From Bartonella bacilliformis Ver097 (lineage in GTDB: Bacteria > Pseudomonadota > Alphaproteobacteria > Rhizobiales > Rhizobiaceae), in NCBI RefSeq assembly GCF_000709795.1, contig NZ_KL503802.1:1-64000 (forward strand): a stretch of DNA of 64,000 nucleotides, in the 5' to 3' direction. Shown here piece by piece: positions 28,743-40,292 of this stretch (positions are counted from its first letter, which is position 1; every line of letters starts with the position of its first letter). Position numbers and translations under genes: made by a program. The notes beneath the pieces were generated by a model. That model was not told the origin of the DNA. It saw only the letters and a list, made by a program, of their open reading frames with translations, and did no database searches.

Positions 28743-31349
28743 TTACCACTCATTACATAAAATTTCACGTTTACCCACATGGTTAGCAGCCCCAACAATG
28801 CCCCCTTCTTCCATTCGTTCAACAAGAGAAGCAGCCTTATTATAGCCGATTGAAAGACGACGTTGAATGTAAGATGTGGAACACTTTTTATCACGCATAA
28901 CAATTTTAATAGCCTGATCATAAAGCTCGTCACCTTCCTCATCTAAATTTCCATTTTCAGCAATAGATTTAGCATCCTCTGCACCATCATCGCTCTCACT
29001 GTCTGTTACTGTTGATAAATACTCAGGTTTTCCTTGTTTTTTAAGATGAGCTACCACAGATTCAACTTCTTCATCAGAAACAAAGGGGCTATGAACACGG
29101 ATAATACGCCCACCACCAGCCATATAAAGCATATCTCCCTGCCCTAGAAGGGTTTCTGCCCCCTGTTCTCCTAAGATTGTTCGACTGTCAATTTTTGATG
29201 TGACCTGGAAAGAAATACGGGTAGGAAAATTTGCTTTAATCGTGCCCGTAATAACATCAACAGAAGGACGTTGCGTTGCCATAATAAGATGAATCCCCGC
29301 AGCACGTGCCATTTGTGCTAAGCGTTGAATGGCACCTTCAATTTCTTTACCAGCAACCATCATAAGATCAGCCATTTCATCAACAATAATGACAATATAA
29401 GGAAGCTGTGTTAGATCCATCGTTTCTTCATGATAAAGCATTTCCCCTGTATCTTTATCAAATCCGGATTGTACAGTGCACGTAATTATTTCGCCTTTTT
29501 CTACCGCAAGAGCAACCCGTGCGTTAAACCCATCAATGTTGCGGACACCTAACTTAGCCATTTTGCGATAACGCTCTTCCATTTCACGAACTGCCCATTT
29601 GAGAGCTGTTACTGCTTTTTTCGGATCAGTTACGACAGGCGTTAAAAGATGTGGAATGCCATCATAAATAGAAAGCTCTAGCATTTTAGGATCAACCATG
29701 ATTAAACGACACTGCTCTGGTGTCATTCGATAAAGAATGGATAAAATCATCGTGTTAATAGCAACTGATTTTCCTGACCCTGTTGTCCCTGCAACTAATA
29801 AATGAGGCATTTTGACTAATTCTGCAGTTACAGGTTCACCATTAATCCCCTTCCCCAAAGCAAGAGCTAATTTAAATTGACTATCACGAAAACTATTTGA
29901 TTGAATTAATTCTCGTAAATAAACAACTTCACGTATCGAATTTGGCAATTCAATCCCAATTACATTGCGTCCAGGGATCACGGCAACACGTGCAGAAATA
30001 GCAGACATGGAACGTGCAATATCATCAGAAAGACCAATAACGCGCGATGATTTGACCCCTGCAGCAGGCTCAAATTCATACATTGTTACTACTGGTCCTG
30101 GACGAACATGGATAATCTCACCTTTAATTCCAAAATCTTCTAAAACATTTTCCAAAATCCCAGTACTATACTCTAATGTTTCCTCCGAAATAACCGTATC
30201 ACTCTGAAAAACAGGCTCCTGTAACAAATCAATCGGAGGAAATTCATAAGTGCCATAATCAACGGATTGAACATTTGATACAAAGCCAGTATTACGACTA
30301 CAAAGCGGTGTATTAGTAGCTTGCAATGCTTTTGTTCTTACTTTTATCATAGAAAGATCTGATTCACTCTTTGCTACACTGCCTGTCATATAATCAACAA
30401 TATTATTTTGATTATTATTAACCGCAGTCTCCATCAGCACGTCACCAACCTCATGAGCAGGCGCATCAACCATAGATAACTCTTGGATCTTTTGAATAAT
30501 TTCTACTTTTTGGATCTTTTTAACATCCTCATCACCCCTAAAAATAGACTCAGCACTCTGTATTTGAAACTCTCTAGAAGCTTCATTTTTTGTAAAACTC
30601 AAATCAAAAATTGGCTCAATATCTTTAACACTCTCTGTAGAAATTTCTGACACCGTTGAATCATGAGACTGCGGAAAACGGCATTTTAGCACACGATAAA
30701 AAGAAGTAATTGACAGATCAGAAACAGCTTCTGATAAAGTCTCATTATTTGTAGAATCAATACATGTTGTTTCTCTTTGTGGATCTTGGACCTTGATTTG
30801 TTCTAGCATCAAAGGCTCGCATTCAAAAAATGCGGTATCAGAAAGATAGCAAAAAAGCTTCATTCCTTCCTCTACGCTCTCTGCTTGCACTGCATGCGCA
30901 TATTGAGTTGAAGCATGTTCAGTTCGCGTACTAATAATCTGTTGCTCTAACTGTTTTAAAATTGTTGAAGAATAGAATGACGATTTATTATCAACTAATT
31001 GAGCATTAACCTCTTTTTCTACAAATGGAGGCTTTATTGATTCTTTATTACATTTTGTAATATTTGTCAGCTTTTGTGACTCTTGCTGTACAAAAGCTTC
31101 AAATTGTCTTGCAAAAATCGGATCTTTTTCTATACGACGACGCAGAATCTCAACTTCCGGTGTTCGAGTGAAACGCACATTTTGTCCAAGAGTAAATGCC
31201 TTTTCCCACACTGCTGGATAAGAAAACATCTTAGAAATATTAGAAAATGAATTTTCTTCTGATGCGTTTATACCTCCTTCTGATACGCTTTCTACATTGT
31301 TGTCAGCAAAAAAAGATAATGAATTGGATTGTGTTTTTAAATTACGCAT
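28743..31349 (-). CDS. ftsK: FtsK/SpoIIIE-family DNA translocase without N-terminal membrane domain
   Basis: 868 residues from ATG 31349 (a TTG at 31358 is also in frame). The C-terminal half is a standard FtsK motor: beta-strand core [18 protein letters not shown], Walker A in [13 protein letters not shown], Walker B in [14 protein letters not shown], then [34 protein letters not shown], and a gamma winged-helix DNA-reader domain ([17 protein letters not shown]). The first 400 or so residues are polar and apparently disordered, with none of the four membrane helices expected at the N-terminus of a septal FtsK. It should pump DNA and may work in chromosome dimer resolution; how it is placed at the septum is unclear. 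Some Rhizobiales carry a second membrane-bound paralogue, not seen here. Confidence 0.9.
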   Translation of the reverse strand: MRNLKTQSNSLSFFADNNVESVSEGGINASEENSFSNISKMFSYPAVWEKAFTLGQNVRFTRTPEVEILRRRIEKDPIFARQFEAFVQQESQKLTNITKCNKESIKPPFVEKEVNAQLVDNKSSFYSSTILKQLEQQIISTRTEHASTQYAHAVQAESVEEGMKLFCYLSDTAFFECEPLMLEQIKVQDPQRETTCIDSTNNETLSEAVSDLSITSFYRVLKCRFPQSHDSTVSEISTESVKDIEPIFDLSFTKNEASREFQIQSAESIFRGDEDVKKIQKVEIIQKIQELSMVDAPAHEVGDVLMETAVNNNQNNIVDYMTGSVAKSESDLSMIKVRTKALQATNTPLCSRNTGFVSNVQSVDYGTYEFPPIDLLQEPVFQSDTVISEETLEYSTGILENVLEDFGIKGEIIHVRPGPVVTMYEFEPAAGVKSSRVIGLSDDIARSMSAISARVAVIPGRNVIGIELPNSIREVVYLRELIQSNSFRDSQFKLALALGKGINGEPVTAELVKMPHLLVAGTTGSGKSVAINTMILSILYRMTPEQCRLIMVDPKMLELSIYDGIPHLLTPVVTDPKKAVTALKWAVREMEERYRKMAKLGVRNIDGFNARVALAVEKGEIITCTVQSGFDKDTGEMLYHEETMDLTQLPYIVIIVDEMADLMMVAGKEIEGAIQRLAQMARAAGIHLIMATQRPSVDVITGTIKANFPTRISFQVTSKIDSRTILGEQGAETLLGQGDMLYMAGGGRIIRVHSPFVSDEEVESVVAHLKKQGKPEYLSTVTDSESDDGAEDAKSIAENGNLDEEGDELYDQAIKIVMRDKKCSTSYIQRRLSIGYNKAASLVERMEEGGIVGAANHVGKREILCNEW

Positions 31350-31729
31350 AGCACCCAACGAAATTATAACAATGAGAATGATTTCTTTTTCAGAGAAAAT
31401 ACGTAAGTCCTACACTATGAAGGTTAATAATTTTTTTTCCGACAATTAATTTTGAACGAAAAAATAATTTTTGAAAACAATATAAAAAACATATAACTTT
31501 CTAAAGTTATCAAGTGTTAATCTTAGGTAAAGCGTTTTTATTGTCATAAGCATTGCCAAAAATTATGCTTTTCTTTTTAATTTGGCACAAACATCAACTA
31601 TCCCAATATTTTTTTTAATGTATAATAGCAATAAAATGATCGACACTATTCACTTTCAATGACAAAGCTTCGTTATAAAGAATTTTCATAGTATAAAATG
31701 TAAAAGCAAAGAAATAAAAAGTACGTTAT
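31350..31729. other. Intergenic region between ftsK and the aldehyde dehydrogenase gene
   Basis: 380 bp between divergent genes, AT-rich, no gene. Both promoters should lie here; none assigned. Confidence 0.45.
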
Positions 31730-33160
31730 ATGCTCAATAAGCGAAAATTTTATATCAACGGTTTCTGGGATGATCCGAGTGTTGTGAATGATTTTCATGT
31801 CATTGATCCATCAACAGAAGAAGCCTTTTCTGTTATTAGCATGGGAAGCATTAAAGATGCCGATAAAGCAATTACAGCCGCTAAAAAAGCTTTTCAAAGC
31901 TGGAAAATAACTACACCGAATCAACGTCTTGCTTTTGTTGAAAAAATTTTAAAAATCTATGAAAGACGCCTAGAAGACATAGCAAAAGCTATTTCAATGG
32001 AAATGGGAGCACCTATTGATATGGCACGTAATGCACAAGCGATATCTGGCATTCAGAATATTCGAAATTTTATCACAGCGTTTAAAAATTTTTCTTTCCA
32101 AGAGGCTTTAATAGAGAAAAACGAACACGCAATCCTTCAATATGACCCTATAGGTATTGTAGGATTAATCACACCATGGAATTGGCCTATACACCAAATA
32201 ACTCTTAAAGTGATCCCTGCCTTATTAGCGGGCTGTACTATGGTCTTAAAACCTTCTGAATTTTCTCCTTTATCTGCCATGATCTTTGCTGAAATTATAG
32301 ATGAAGCTGCTCTCCCCGCTGGTATTTTTAATCTCATCAATGGTGATGGAGTTCATGTAGGCTCTTACCTATCCTCTCACCCAGATTTAGAAATGATCAG
32401 CTTTACTGGTTCAACCCAAGTAGGAAAGGCTATTTCTAAGAACGCTAGTGATACTCTAAAACGAGTCTGTCTAGAATTGGGAGGGAAAGGAGCCAATCTT
32501 ATCTTTGCTGATGCAGATGCTAATGCAATACAACGTGGTATCCAGCATTGTTTCTATAATAGCGGGCAAAGTTGTAATGCACCAACACGTATGCTTGTGG
32601 AACACTCAATTTACGATAAAGCTATAAGAACAGCACAACATATTGCCGAAAATATAAGAGTGGGCCCAAACCATCAAACAGGAGATCACATTGGCCCCGT
32701 AGTTTCAAAAAAGCAGTATGATAATATCCAAGCCCTCATCCAATCCGGAATCGACGAGGGTGCAACTCTTGTTACAGGTGGAATAGGTTTACCCAAGGGA
32801 ATGGAACGTGGTTATTACGTGCGCCCAACAATTTTTTCCGATGTAAAACCGAATATGCGCATTTTCCGAGAAGAAGTATTTGGTCCAGTTCTCTCAATAC
32901 TTCCTTTTAGAACAGAAGATGAAGCTATAGCCTTGGCTAATGATACAGAATATGGCCTCACAAATTATATACAATCACAGAACCGAGAAAAATGTCGACG
33001 TATTGCCACACAGTTGCGTTCTGGTATGATAGAAATTAACGGATGTGATTTACCTGATGGAAGTTATTTTGGAGGAGTTAAATTTTCCGGACGAGCTCGT
33101 GAAGGTGGACGATGGGGAATTGAAGAATTTCTGGATACTAAAGCAGTTTCATATTGGTAA
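31730..33160 (+). CDS. NAD(P)-dependent aldehyde dehydrogenase
   Basis: 476 residues, full length for the superfamily. Blocks in order: GIVGLITPWNWPIHQ (cofactor-binding), VLKPSEFSPLSA, SFTGSTQVGKAI, the catalytic glutamate in LELGGKGANLIF, the catalytic cysteine in YNSGQSCNAPTRMLV, and EEVFGPVLSILPF. The substrate cannot be told from sequence alone. It lies about 37 bp upstream of the pseudouridine synthase gene, same strand, possibly co-transcribed. Confidence 0.92.
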   Translation: MLNKRKFYINGFWDDPSVVNDFHVIDPSTEEAFSVISMGSIKDADKAITAAKKAFQSWKITTPNQRLAFVEKILKIYERRLEDIAKAISMEMGAPIDMARNAQAISGIQNIRNFITAFKNFSFQEALIEKNEHAILQYDPIGIVGLITPWNWPIHQITLKVIPALLAGCTMVLKPSEFSPLSAMIFAEIIDEAALPAGIFNLINGDGVHVGSYLSSHPDLEMISFTGSTQVGKAISKNASDTLKRVCLELGGKGANLIFADADANAIQRGIQHCFYNSGQSCNAPTRMLVEHSIYDKAIRTAQHIAENIRVGPNHQTGDHIGPVVSKKQYDNIQALIQSGIDEGATLVTGGIGLPKGMERGYYVRPTIFSDVKPNMRIFREEVFGPVLSILPFRTEDEAIALANDTEYGLTNYIQSQNREKCRRIATQLRSGMIEINGCDLPDGSYFGGVKFSGRAREGGRWGIEEFLDTKAVSYW

Positions 33161-33197
33161 AATTTTATACATAAAATCTGAACAATAGGATCGCGTC

Positions 33198-34208
33198 GTG
33201 ATACAGCAGATAACAGATGAGGATGCTCTTGGACAACGAATTGATCAATGGCTTGCCAAACACTATCAAAATGAACTCTCGCGTTCACGTTTACAAACCT
33301 TAATCCGAGAAGGTTATCTTAAAATTGATGGCCAATTAGTAACGGAACCGAAAACAAAAATAAACTCTAATCAAAAAATTGAATTAACAATACCTACACT
33401 CAATAATGCCTACCCAGAGGGTGAAGCCATTCCCCTTCATATCTTATTTGAAGATGATCATATCATTGTTGTTAATAAACCAGCAGGACTTGTTGTACAT
33501 CCAGGCCACGGCAATTGGACAGGAACATTGGTCAACGCTCTTATTTATCACTGTGGTGATAGTTTATCTGGTATTGGTGGTGTTAAACGCCCTGGCATTG
33601 TTCATCGTCTCGACAAAAATACAAGCGGCGTCATAGTAATTGCTAAAAATGACCTTGCTCATAAAAGACTCAGTGCTCAATTTTCTGATCATGGACGTAC
33701 TGGTGCATTAAATCGGCGTTATTGTGCCTTGATTTGGGGCTCCCCTAATCGCAATATTGGGATCATTGATGCTCCCCTTGGCCGCGCGCGCTATGACCGA
33801 ACAAAACAAGCCGTCATTCATAACCACAATATTTATGCACGCCATGCCGTTACGCATTTTTCTGTCATTGAAAAATATCAAACTTGTGCAGACAAAATAC
33901 CTTTCGCGAGCCTTTTGGAGTGTCGTTTAGAAACTGGACGAACACACCAAATCCGTGTTCATATGGCTCATATTGGACATCCACTTGTAGGCGATACAGT
34001 CTATGGAAATGCTTTTAAAACAAAATCAAATAGATTTGATTCTACAATTAAAGAAGCCATTGATCTCTTCAACAGACAAGCACTCCACGCAGCTAGTCTT
34101 ACCTTTGAGCACCCCGCAAAAGGGAACATCATGTCTTTCTCTGCACCACTCCCCCAAGATATGGCAGAACTTATCAATCATTTTAAAAAACTTAATATCA
34201 ATTATTAA
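33198..34208 (+). CDS. Ribosomal large subunit pseudouridine synthase, RluD/RluC family
   Basis: 336 residues, GTG start with AGGA at good spacing. The N-terminal S4 RNA-binding domain (about 15-80, SRSRLQTLIREGYLKIDG) precedes the catalytic domain, with HRLDKNTSGVIVIAK carrying the catalytic aspartate and the family signature RLETGRTHQIRVHMAHIGHP. It modifies uridines in 23S rRNA. The position next to rpoH, as in other Rhizobiales, favours RluD, but RluC-type activity cannot be excluded. Confidence 0.92.
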   Translation: MIQQITDEDALGQRIDQWLAKHYQNELSRSRLQTLIREGYLKIDGQLVTEPKTKINSNQKIELTIPTLNNAYPEGEAIPLHILFEDDHIIVVNKPAGLVVHPGHGNWTGTLVNALIYHCGDSLSGIGGVKRPGIVHRLDKNTSGVIVIAKNDLAHKRLSAQFSDHGRTGALNRRYCALIWGSPNRNIGIIDAPLGRARYDRTKQAVIHNHNIYARHAVTHFSVIEKYQTCADKIPFASLLECRLETGRTHQIRVHMAHIGHPLVGDTVYGNAFKTKSNRFDSTIKEAIDLFNRQALHAASLTFEHPAKGNIMSFSAPLPQDMAELINHFKKLNINY

Positions 34209-34350
34209 TGATGCCATAATTTCACAATAAAGTATTCTTTTTGAACAAAATTATAAATTATGGTAGTGTAAATATAATGAAAGATGTTTATATAATGCCT
34301 GGAATCAGAATTCGCCTTATGAGGGAGTTCCTATGAAAGGAGGGTGCTAT

Positions 34351-35262
34351 ATGGCCCATATAAATTTACCATCAATTACTGCAAATGATGGAGGTTTGAG
34401 TCGTTACTTGGAAGAAATACGTCGCTTTCCAATACTTGAACCAAAAGAAGAATATATGTTAGTGAAACGCTACAATGAGCACAACGACCTGAAAGCTGCA
34501 CATAGGTTGGTAACCAGTCATTTACGCCTTGTGGCAAAAATCGCGATAGGATATCGAGGTTATGGTTTACCTATGGGAGAGGTTATTTCAGAAGGGAATG
34601 TTGGGCTAATGCAAGCTGTTAAACGTTTTGAACCAGAGCGTGGATTTCGCCTTGCAACCTATGCAATGTGGTGGATTAAAGCATCAATTCAAGAATATGT
34701 TTTACGGTCTTGGAGTTTAGTAAAAATCGGGACAACGACTAATCAAAAACGCTTGTTCTTCAATCTGCGTAAGTTAAAAAGTAAACTTCAAGCCTTAGAT
34801 AATGGTGAGCTAAATACAGAGCAAGTTAAAGAGATTGCAACTCGATTAAATGTCACAGAAGATGAAGTCGTGTCAATGAACCACCGACTTAGTGGAGATA
34901 CTTCTCTTAATGCTCCTCTTCGTATAAATGAAGATGAGCATAGCGAGTGGCAAGATTGTTTGGTTGATGAAGCAAGCAGCCAGGAACAAGTTTTAATTGA
35001 GAAAGACGAATTAGAAAATCGGCGTTCCCTGTTAATACATGCCATGGCTAATCTTAATGAACGTGAAAAGCGCATATTTGAAGCGCGTCGTTTGAGTGAT
35101 GAAGTGTTAACTCTAGAAGAACTCTCGAATGAATTTAACATCAGCCGTGAACGTGTAAGACAAATTGAAATGCGGGCATTTGAAAAAGTGCAAGATTTTG
35201 TTAGAGCTTCTGCTTTATCTCAAAAACACGCACATAATCAGCGTTGCTTGCACATTTCTTAA
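34351..35262 (+). CDS. rpoH: RNA polymerase heat-shock sigma factor (sigma-32)
   Basis: 303 residues. I chose ATG 34351 because AAAGGAGGG at 34336-34344 is at ideal distance; an upstream ATG at 34333 overlaps this site. Region 2 shows GLPMGEVISEGNVGLMQAVK and RLATYAMWWIKASIQEYVLR; the RpoH box is TTNQKRLFFNLRKLKSK; region 4 ends with the helix-turn-helix LEELSNEFNISRERVRQIE. Directs transcription of chaperones and proteases. The unusually strong ribosome site suggests efficient translation; I see no obvious RNA thermometer. Confidence 0.97.
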   Translation: MAHINLPSITANDGGLSRYLEEIRRFPILEPKEEYMLVKRYNEHNDLKAAHRLVTSHLRLVAKIAIGYRGYGLPMGEVISEGNVGLMQAVKRFEPERGFRLATYAMWWIKASIQEYVLRSWSLVKIGTTTNQKRLFFNLRKLKSKLQALDNGELNTEQVKEIATRLNVTEDEVVSMNHRLSGDTSLNAPLRINEDEHSEWQDCLVDEASSQEQVLIEKDELENRRSLLIHAMANLNEREKRIFEARRLSDEVLTLEELSNEFNISRERVRQIEMRAFEKVQDFVRASALSQKHAHNQRCLHIS

Positions 35263-35284
35263 ATTAATCAGAATTAAACAGCCT

Positions 35285-35321
35285 CCTCTATAAACTAAGC
35301 CTTAAATTTAGTTTATAGGGG
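35285..35321. terminator. Bidirectional terminator between rpoH and the convergent gene
   Basis: 14-bp stem with one G-T pair (35285-35298 with 35308-35321) and a 9-nt loop, located between convergent genes and overlapping the last codons of the minus-strand gene. No long T-run follows, but the stem is strong. Confidence 0.65.
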
Positions 35322-36812
35322 TTCTGTATCTGTAAATTTAATGCTTTTCATCCCATTTATATCAGCATTTTGCTTTATTGATTCAGGATCTGTTGATTTA
35401 TTTGTTTGCGCAAGCCATTGTCCAATAACCTGATTAAAGATAGCTTCTCCTGTTTCCCCTTTTGCAAAAGTTAATTCGTTTACACGACCGTTTTTATCAT
35501 TCATCACCAAACGTATCCAATCTAATTCACGTATTAGTTGTAGATTTCGGTTAAGAAACGGATAATGACCACTTAATGCAACAAGAAAAAAATCATCATC
35601 AATCTTAGCAACAACAGTCCTTGTTAAAACCTGACCGACAGATTGTTCACTTGCCTTAAAAGTTAAAGTTTTAATATCACTAATTGCTTGACCTGAAAAT
35701 TTATCAGAAGTGATAAAAATAAGATCCATAATATAGGCTGCAGGTAAAGACAGATCGGTATTACGACGTAGGGTTAATCGTAATGACAATCCCTCATCTG
35801 GAATCTTTATATCACCTCGTATAGCTAATTCTTCTGGCTGACCATTAATAGAAGTTTCCTTTACAAGTGACCATAACGCACTTCCTGTTGCTACCTTTTC
35901 TGCATCATAATCTGTACGGGATTGATAAAATACAACTTCACCTGCATGTTTCATCGAGTTTGTATCGTTAGCAACAACTGGTGAGATTCCTTTTTCACCT
36001 TGAGCTTCCTTTTCCTCAACTGGACCAACATCAATTTCACTCCCATCCTCCAATAAACGTTGTGTTAATTTTGAGTTAGCCTGAACTACTGTCGATGATA
36101 GATTAGAAACGTAAGTATCATCCTCTTGTAATTGATGATCACTTGATACAAACACGCGTTTACCAACAAAAAAAGCACTTATGAATACAAAACAAAAACT
36201 AACGAAGATACAAACACCTATCACAATACGCTTTCGTACAGATGCCCGATTAGCACGCTGTAAAGCCTGAGCAAAAATATGCGAAATAATATGAAAATTA
36301 TCTACCTGCCCAGAAGAAATTGCATCGTTTTTGGACGTCTTTTTCTCAATATTCTGATTCATCTTATGCTCAGAAGCAAAAAAACTATCCATATTGACAA
36401 GCTCAGCATCTGGTATACCCAATACTTTTGAAGATTTGTTCAATATTTCATTTCTTATCGATCCAGTAACAAATGAGTGTTGTTGTTTTGTAACAAAAAC
36501 CGACATCATCTTAGATTTTAAGAATGCGGTGCTTGGTGTTCCTTTCTTATCATCAAATTCATTTGTAAATTTCCACCCAATAACTGAAGAAAGTAACTCC
36601 TTTTCAACCGCCAAATATTCTTCTTCAACAACAGAAATAGCACTTTGCAAAGCCTGCCTTTGCGCATCTATCATTGTTTCTGGCATGTTTGCTTCTGCAA
36701 GTTTATGTTCTAATGTTTCAATCGCCCGTTCATAAACTTGTTTACGCACTTGGAGTGTAATATTATTCTGCGCATCAATCGTCTTTTTTAAAATTCCAAC
36801 GAAATCCACCAT
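35313..36812 (-). CDS. Bitopic membrane protein of unknown function
   Basis: 499 residues. Residues 1-190 are cytoplasmic-looking, with a helical, coiled-coil-like start (QVRKQVYERAIETLEHKLAE). One membrane helix follows at about 195-218 (IVIGVCIFVSFCFVFISAFF), then a linker and a periplasmic C-terminal domain of roughly 180 residues (SLRLTLRRNTDLSLPAAYIM, AFKASEQ-like strands, KGETGEAIFNQVIGQWLAQT). I recognise no named family. The gene lies between rpoH and purA, where related rhizobia also carry uncharacterised membrane proteins, so it is probably conserved in the order. Confidence 0.8.
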   Translation of the reverse strand: MVDFVGILKKTIDAQNNITLQVRKQVYERAIETLEHKLAEANMPETMIDAQRQALQSAISVVEEEYLAVEKELLSSVIGWKFTNEFDDKKGTPSTAFLKSKMMSVFVTKQQHSFVTGSIRNEILNKSSKVLGIPDAELVNMDSFFASEHKMNQNIEKKTSKNDAISSGQVDNFHIISHIFAQALQRANRASVRKRIVIGVCIFVSFCFVFISAFFVGKRVFVSSDHQLQEDDTYVSNLSSTVVQANSKLTQRLLEDGSEIDVGPVEEKEAQGEKGISPVVANDTNSMKHAGEVVFYQSRTDYDAEKVATGSALWSLVKETSINGQPEELAIRGDIKIPDEGLSLRLTLRRNTDLSLPAAYIMDLIFITSDKFSGQAISDIKTLTFKASEQSVGQVLTRTVVAKIDDDFFLVALSGHYPFLNRNLQLIRELDWIRLVMNDKNGRVNELTFAKGETGEAIFNQVIGQWLAQTNKSTDPESIKQNADINGMKSIKFTDTEPL

Positions 36813-37063
36813 ATTTTATATAGTCTTTCTCAAACTCAAGGAGGAAATTTTCAATTTACAAAGCTTAAAACACTCTCAGTGTCTTATTTCACTCTTCTCA
36901 TAATTTTCCAGTTTTTACCATTCAATATGAATACTAACTCTGTTAGTCATTGAAGTGAATATGTACTTATTGCCTCTCTGTCTCCTATTCCTCAAGCTAT
37001 AATAATTACGCTTACTAAAAAACAGAAAAAATTCAACCCAACATCGAAGTGTAAAAATAAAAA

Positions 37064-38353
37064 TTAATCTGCAAAGGGATCAATGATAAAGATTGTATCT
37101 TCACGCTCAGGACTGGTTGACAATAAGGCAATTGGTACACCGATCAACTCTTCAATACGGCGCACATATTTGATAGCCTGCACCGGCAATTCTTCCCAAT
37201 TCAACGTACATGCTGTTGCTGCTTTCCAGCCCTCTAATGTTTCGTAGACTGGTTTTACACGAGCTTGTTCCTCTATACAAGACGGCAGATAGTCAATCTT
37301 TCTACCATCTATTTCATAGCCAATACAAATCTTAATTTCATCTAAACCATCTAAAACATCAAGTTTTGTCAGTGCAATACCATGAACACTACAAATTTTT
37401 ACCATCTGACGAACTAAAACAGCATCAAACCAACCACATCGACGTTTTCGCCCTGTCACAACGCCAAATTCATTCCCACGCATCCCCAGAAATTCACCAA
37501 CATCATTCACCTGTTCTGTTGGAAACGGCCCTTCTCCTACACGTGTTGTATAAGCCTTTGCAATACCCAAAACATAATGAACCGAACCAGGCCCCATACC
37601 TGAGCCAGTAAAAGCCTGCCCAGAAACTGTGTTAGATGATGTTACATAAGGATAAGTCCCAAAATCATTATCCAAAGATGCACCTTGCGCTCCTTCAAAA
37701 AGTATACGCTGTCCCATTCTATGTCTTTCATCCAAAAGGCGCCATGTACAATCCATAAAAGGCAAAATTTCATCTGCAACCTGTATCAATTCATCATAAA
37801 GCGTTTTGGGATCAATTTCTGCAATATCCATACCGCGACGCAAAGCATTATGATGTCTCAAAAGACGTTCAATCTTAGCCATAAGCGTATTAGTTTCTGC
37901 TAAATCTATCATACGAATAGAGCGACGACCGACCTTATCTTCATAAGCAGGACCAATACCACGTTTTGTTGTTCCAATCGTCAGACCCGAAATACCATTT
38001 TCCCGAGCAGCATCAAGGTCACGATGTACAGAAAGAATTAAAGAAGCATTTTCAGCAACACGCAAAATTTTGGATGTAATCTCTACACCTTGATCACGTA
38101 GTTTTTTTAACTCAAAAACAAAATGATGAGGATCAACCACAACACCATTACCAATAACTGATAACTTTCCACGAACTACACCAGATGGCAAAAGTGACAA
38201 TTTATAACTAATTCCGTCGATAACCAATGTGTGACCCGCATTGTGCCCCCCTTGATATCTAACTACAACGTCTGCCTGCTCTGATAACCAATCGACGATT
38301 TTACCTTTGCCCTCATCGCCCCACTGTGTACCAACAACTACTACATTGGCCAT
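37064..38353 (-). CDS. purA: Adenylosuccinate synthetase
   Basis: Joins IMP and aspartate using GTP on the way to AMP; 429 residues from ATG 38353, preceded by GGAGA (an ATG at 38365 overlaps that site). The N-terminal [18 protein letters not shown] and QGGHNAGHT motifs, the central [17 protein letters not shown], and the C-terminal [10 protein letters not shown] segment are all intact. Confidence 0.97.
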   Translation of the reverse strand: MANVVVVGTQWGDEGKGKIVDWLSEQADVVVRYQGGHNAGHTLVIDGISYKLSLLPSGVVRGKLSVIGNGVVVDPHHFVFELKKLRDQGVEITSKILRVAENASLILSVHRDLDAARENGISGLTIGTTKRGIGPAYEDKVGRRSIRMIDLAETNTLMAKIERLLRHHNALRRGMDIAEIDPKTLYDELIQVADEILPFMDCTWRLLDERHRMGQRILFEGAQGASLDNDFGTYPYVTSSNTVSGQAFTGSGMGPGSVHYVLGIAKAYTTRVGEGPFPTEQVNDVGEFLGMRGNEFGVVTGRKRRCGWFDAVLVRQMVKICSVHGIALTKLDVLDGLDEIKICIGYEIDGRKIDYLPSCIEEQARVKPVYETLEGWKAATACTLNWEELPVQAIKYVRRIEELIGVPIALLSTSPEREDTIFIIDPFAD

Positions 38354-38813
38354 AATTTTCTCCATCGTGTTTGGTAAAATAACGCTAACATAAAAAAATA
38401 AACGGTTCCTTATAGGCGAAACCTCTTAGCAAATGTGATTCTTCATTTTAGATTTTTCTAATTTTCATATTATTCAGCTCAAAATTTCTTGATAATCACA
38501 TCACACTATAAAATATATTTTTATTTATATATCAGTCATTTTTATCATAAGAAAGAAAAGTTTAAATCTTTAAAATCCTTATCTTTTCTACTATTTTATA
38601 GTGCATAAATTTACATACAATCATCTTTAAAGATATACAGCCATTAAAGAAAATTTACCTGATGAGACATACAAGATCTTATCGTAAACTTTTTCATTTT
38701 ATTTTCTGCAAAAAAAACAATTATTAAATATTGAATTGCGATGAATTTAACTAACTAGTTCCTGAAAACACGAATATTGACAAATATTTTATAAAATTTA
38801 CGAAGAGGGTAAT
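38354..38813. other. Intergenic region between purA and the replication-initiator remnant
   Basis: About 460 bp of very AT-rich DNA with no gene. Its right end contains the segment CCTGAAAACACGAATATTGA (38761-38780), which recurs with one mismatch at 40533-40552. Confidence 0.45.
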
Positions 38814-39850
38814 ATGAATTCTTTTGGCGGCCTTTTACCAGAACGTTATCCGCAGCATGATCTTTTTATCTGTGATGTATCTGATGCCGTGCTAAAGGAT
38901 TTGATAACATAGATGGAGTATCCATTTTATTCTCTTTCAAAAAACCTGAAATGATGGAAGGCGTTATGAAGATGGGCGTGGTAACCGGTTAGAAGTAACA
39001 CCAAATTATAAGGGATTGGTGACTATCTATGACAAAGCTATTCTAATCTATTGCATCTCACAAATCATACATAACCTCAAACAAGGAGGGAAAATTATCC
39101 CAAGGGTTCAGATTAATTCTTATGTGCTGCTTATTTTTATAAATTACAGTACTTCGAGTCGAGATTATCAGTCTCTTCAAACGCTTTAGAGAGAATTTAT
39201 GGTACAACAATTTAGAACGAATATTAAGACAGGGAATGAAGAACAAATGAACATTTTTTAATTAACAGAGATTCAGTCCGTCGAAAGCATGGACTTGACG
39301 ATCGTTTATGTGGTGTAAAATCGAACTTTCAGAATAAATTTTAACGCTATTAAAGCGCGAGAAATATTGACCTTGCATCGGGATTATTTCTGTTTGCGCA
39401 AATCAATTGAACGAAAAATATATTGAGATTGTACGCAAATATCGTGAACGGCAAAACATTTGAAAAATAAGGATTGCCCCTATTGCTAAAAAATGCGGAT
39501 CACAAAGTTCTGAGAAGAAGTTTCCCCATATAATCAAACATTTAACAAAGCGTGATTATCTTGCCTGACTATCATATAAATTTTAACAATGAAACCAATG
39601 TAATGATATTCGTTAATCGTTGCACAATGTCAGAAAAATCTCCTATCCAGCAATCTGTTCCGAGTGATCTCAATACAGATACAGATACAATGCAAGAAGT
39701 CAGGATTGTATCTTCCGGATGGGAGTATATTACTTAAAGAAAGAATGGCTAAATTAGATGGTTGATAGTGGTTTTAATACGCTACGTAATCCAGATAAAG
39801 CATTTCTCAGTTTTCGCTGCAAATGGTTTGAAAAACGGAGCCGTCCTTAG
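38814..39850 (+). pseudogene. Replication initiator protein A (RPA family), decayed
   Basis: ATG 38814, with AGAGGG upstream, starts MNSFGGLLPERYPQHDLF, the typical start of the plasmid/phage-type RPA initiators found in rhizobia and Bartonella. The first frame stops within about 33 codons. The protein can then be followed through several frames: GLVTIYDKAILIYCISQ, NAIKAREILTLHRDYFCLR, SIERKIY, FPHIIKHLTKRDYL, NETNVMIFVNRCTM and, at the end, SGFNTLRNPDKAFLSF with a final TAG at 39848-39850. Total span is about 345 codons, near full length, with many stops and frameshifts, so it cannot be functional. It marks a former plasmid or phage-plasmid integrated here. Confidence 0.85.
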
Positions 39851-40070
39851 ATTATCCTCCACACCATAAATCTTTACCCTGGAGAGCGAAGAGGACATTA
39901 ATACAACGATGCTTCGCAGTTATTTTTTACCATACACATACGGTCTCCTACAGTGGACAAATCTTTCTCCTCCGATAACTTTCTTATGTTTGCACGAATT
40001 AAAGTATGTGTCGAGAAGCTTCATGTCTATTGCCATTGGAATACATTATAAGAGTTTCATATTTCTCTAT

Positions 40071-40223
40071 TTAAAAATAAAGGTTATGGTTATAACCACA
40101 CGAGTTGAAAATTTGCGTGATTTCATCTCTACCGCACATGAAGGCATTCCTTGCTGAGAGGGCATTGGCCGTTACCGGGGATAATACTGAACACAAAACT
40201 GCAGCCAAAATAACACATTTTAT
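40071..40223 (-). pseudogene. Small secreted protein, start codon lost and C-terminus diverged
   Basis: Reads IKCVILAAVLCSVLSPVTAN, clearly related to the signal peptide of the intact gene at 41196-41537 (KPIVVAAVLFSIFSAVLSPV). Where that gene has ATG, this copy has ATA (40223-40221), and the leaders just upstream are similar. After about 50 codons it ends at TAA (40073-40071) with a sequence unlike the intact copy. Probably a degraded paralogue. Confidence 0.6.
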
Positions 40224-40292
40224 GAAATAAACTTCTTCTAAAAAATCAAGTCTCTATTTGGAATCGCTTATTTAGTGTTTTATTTATAGTTT

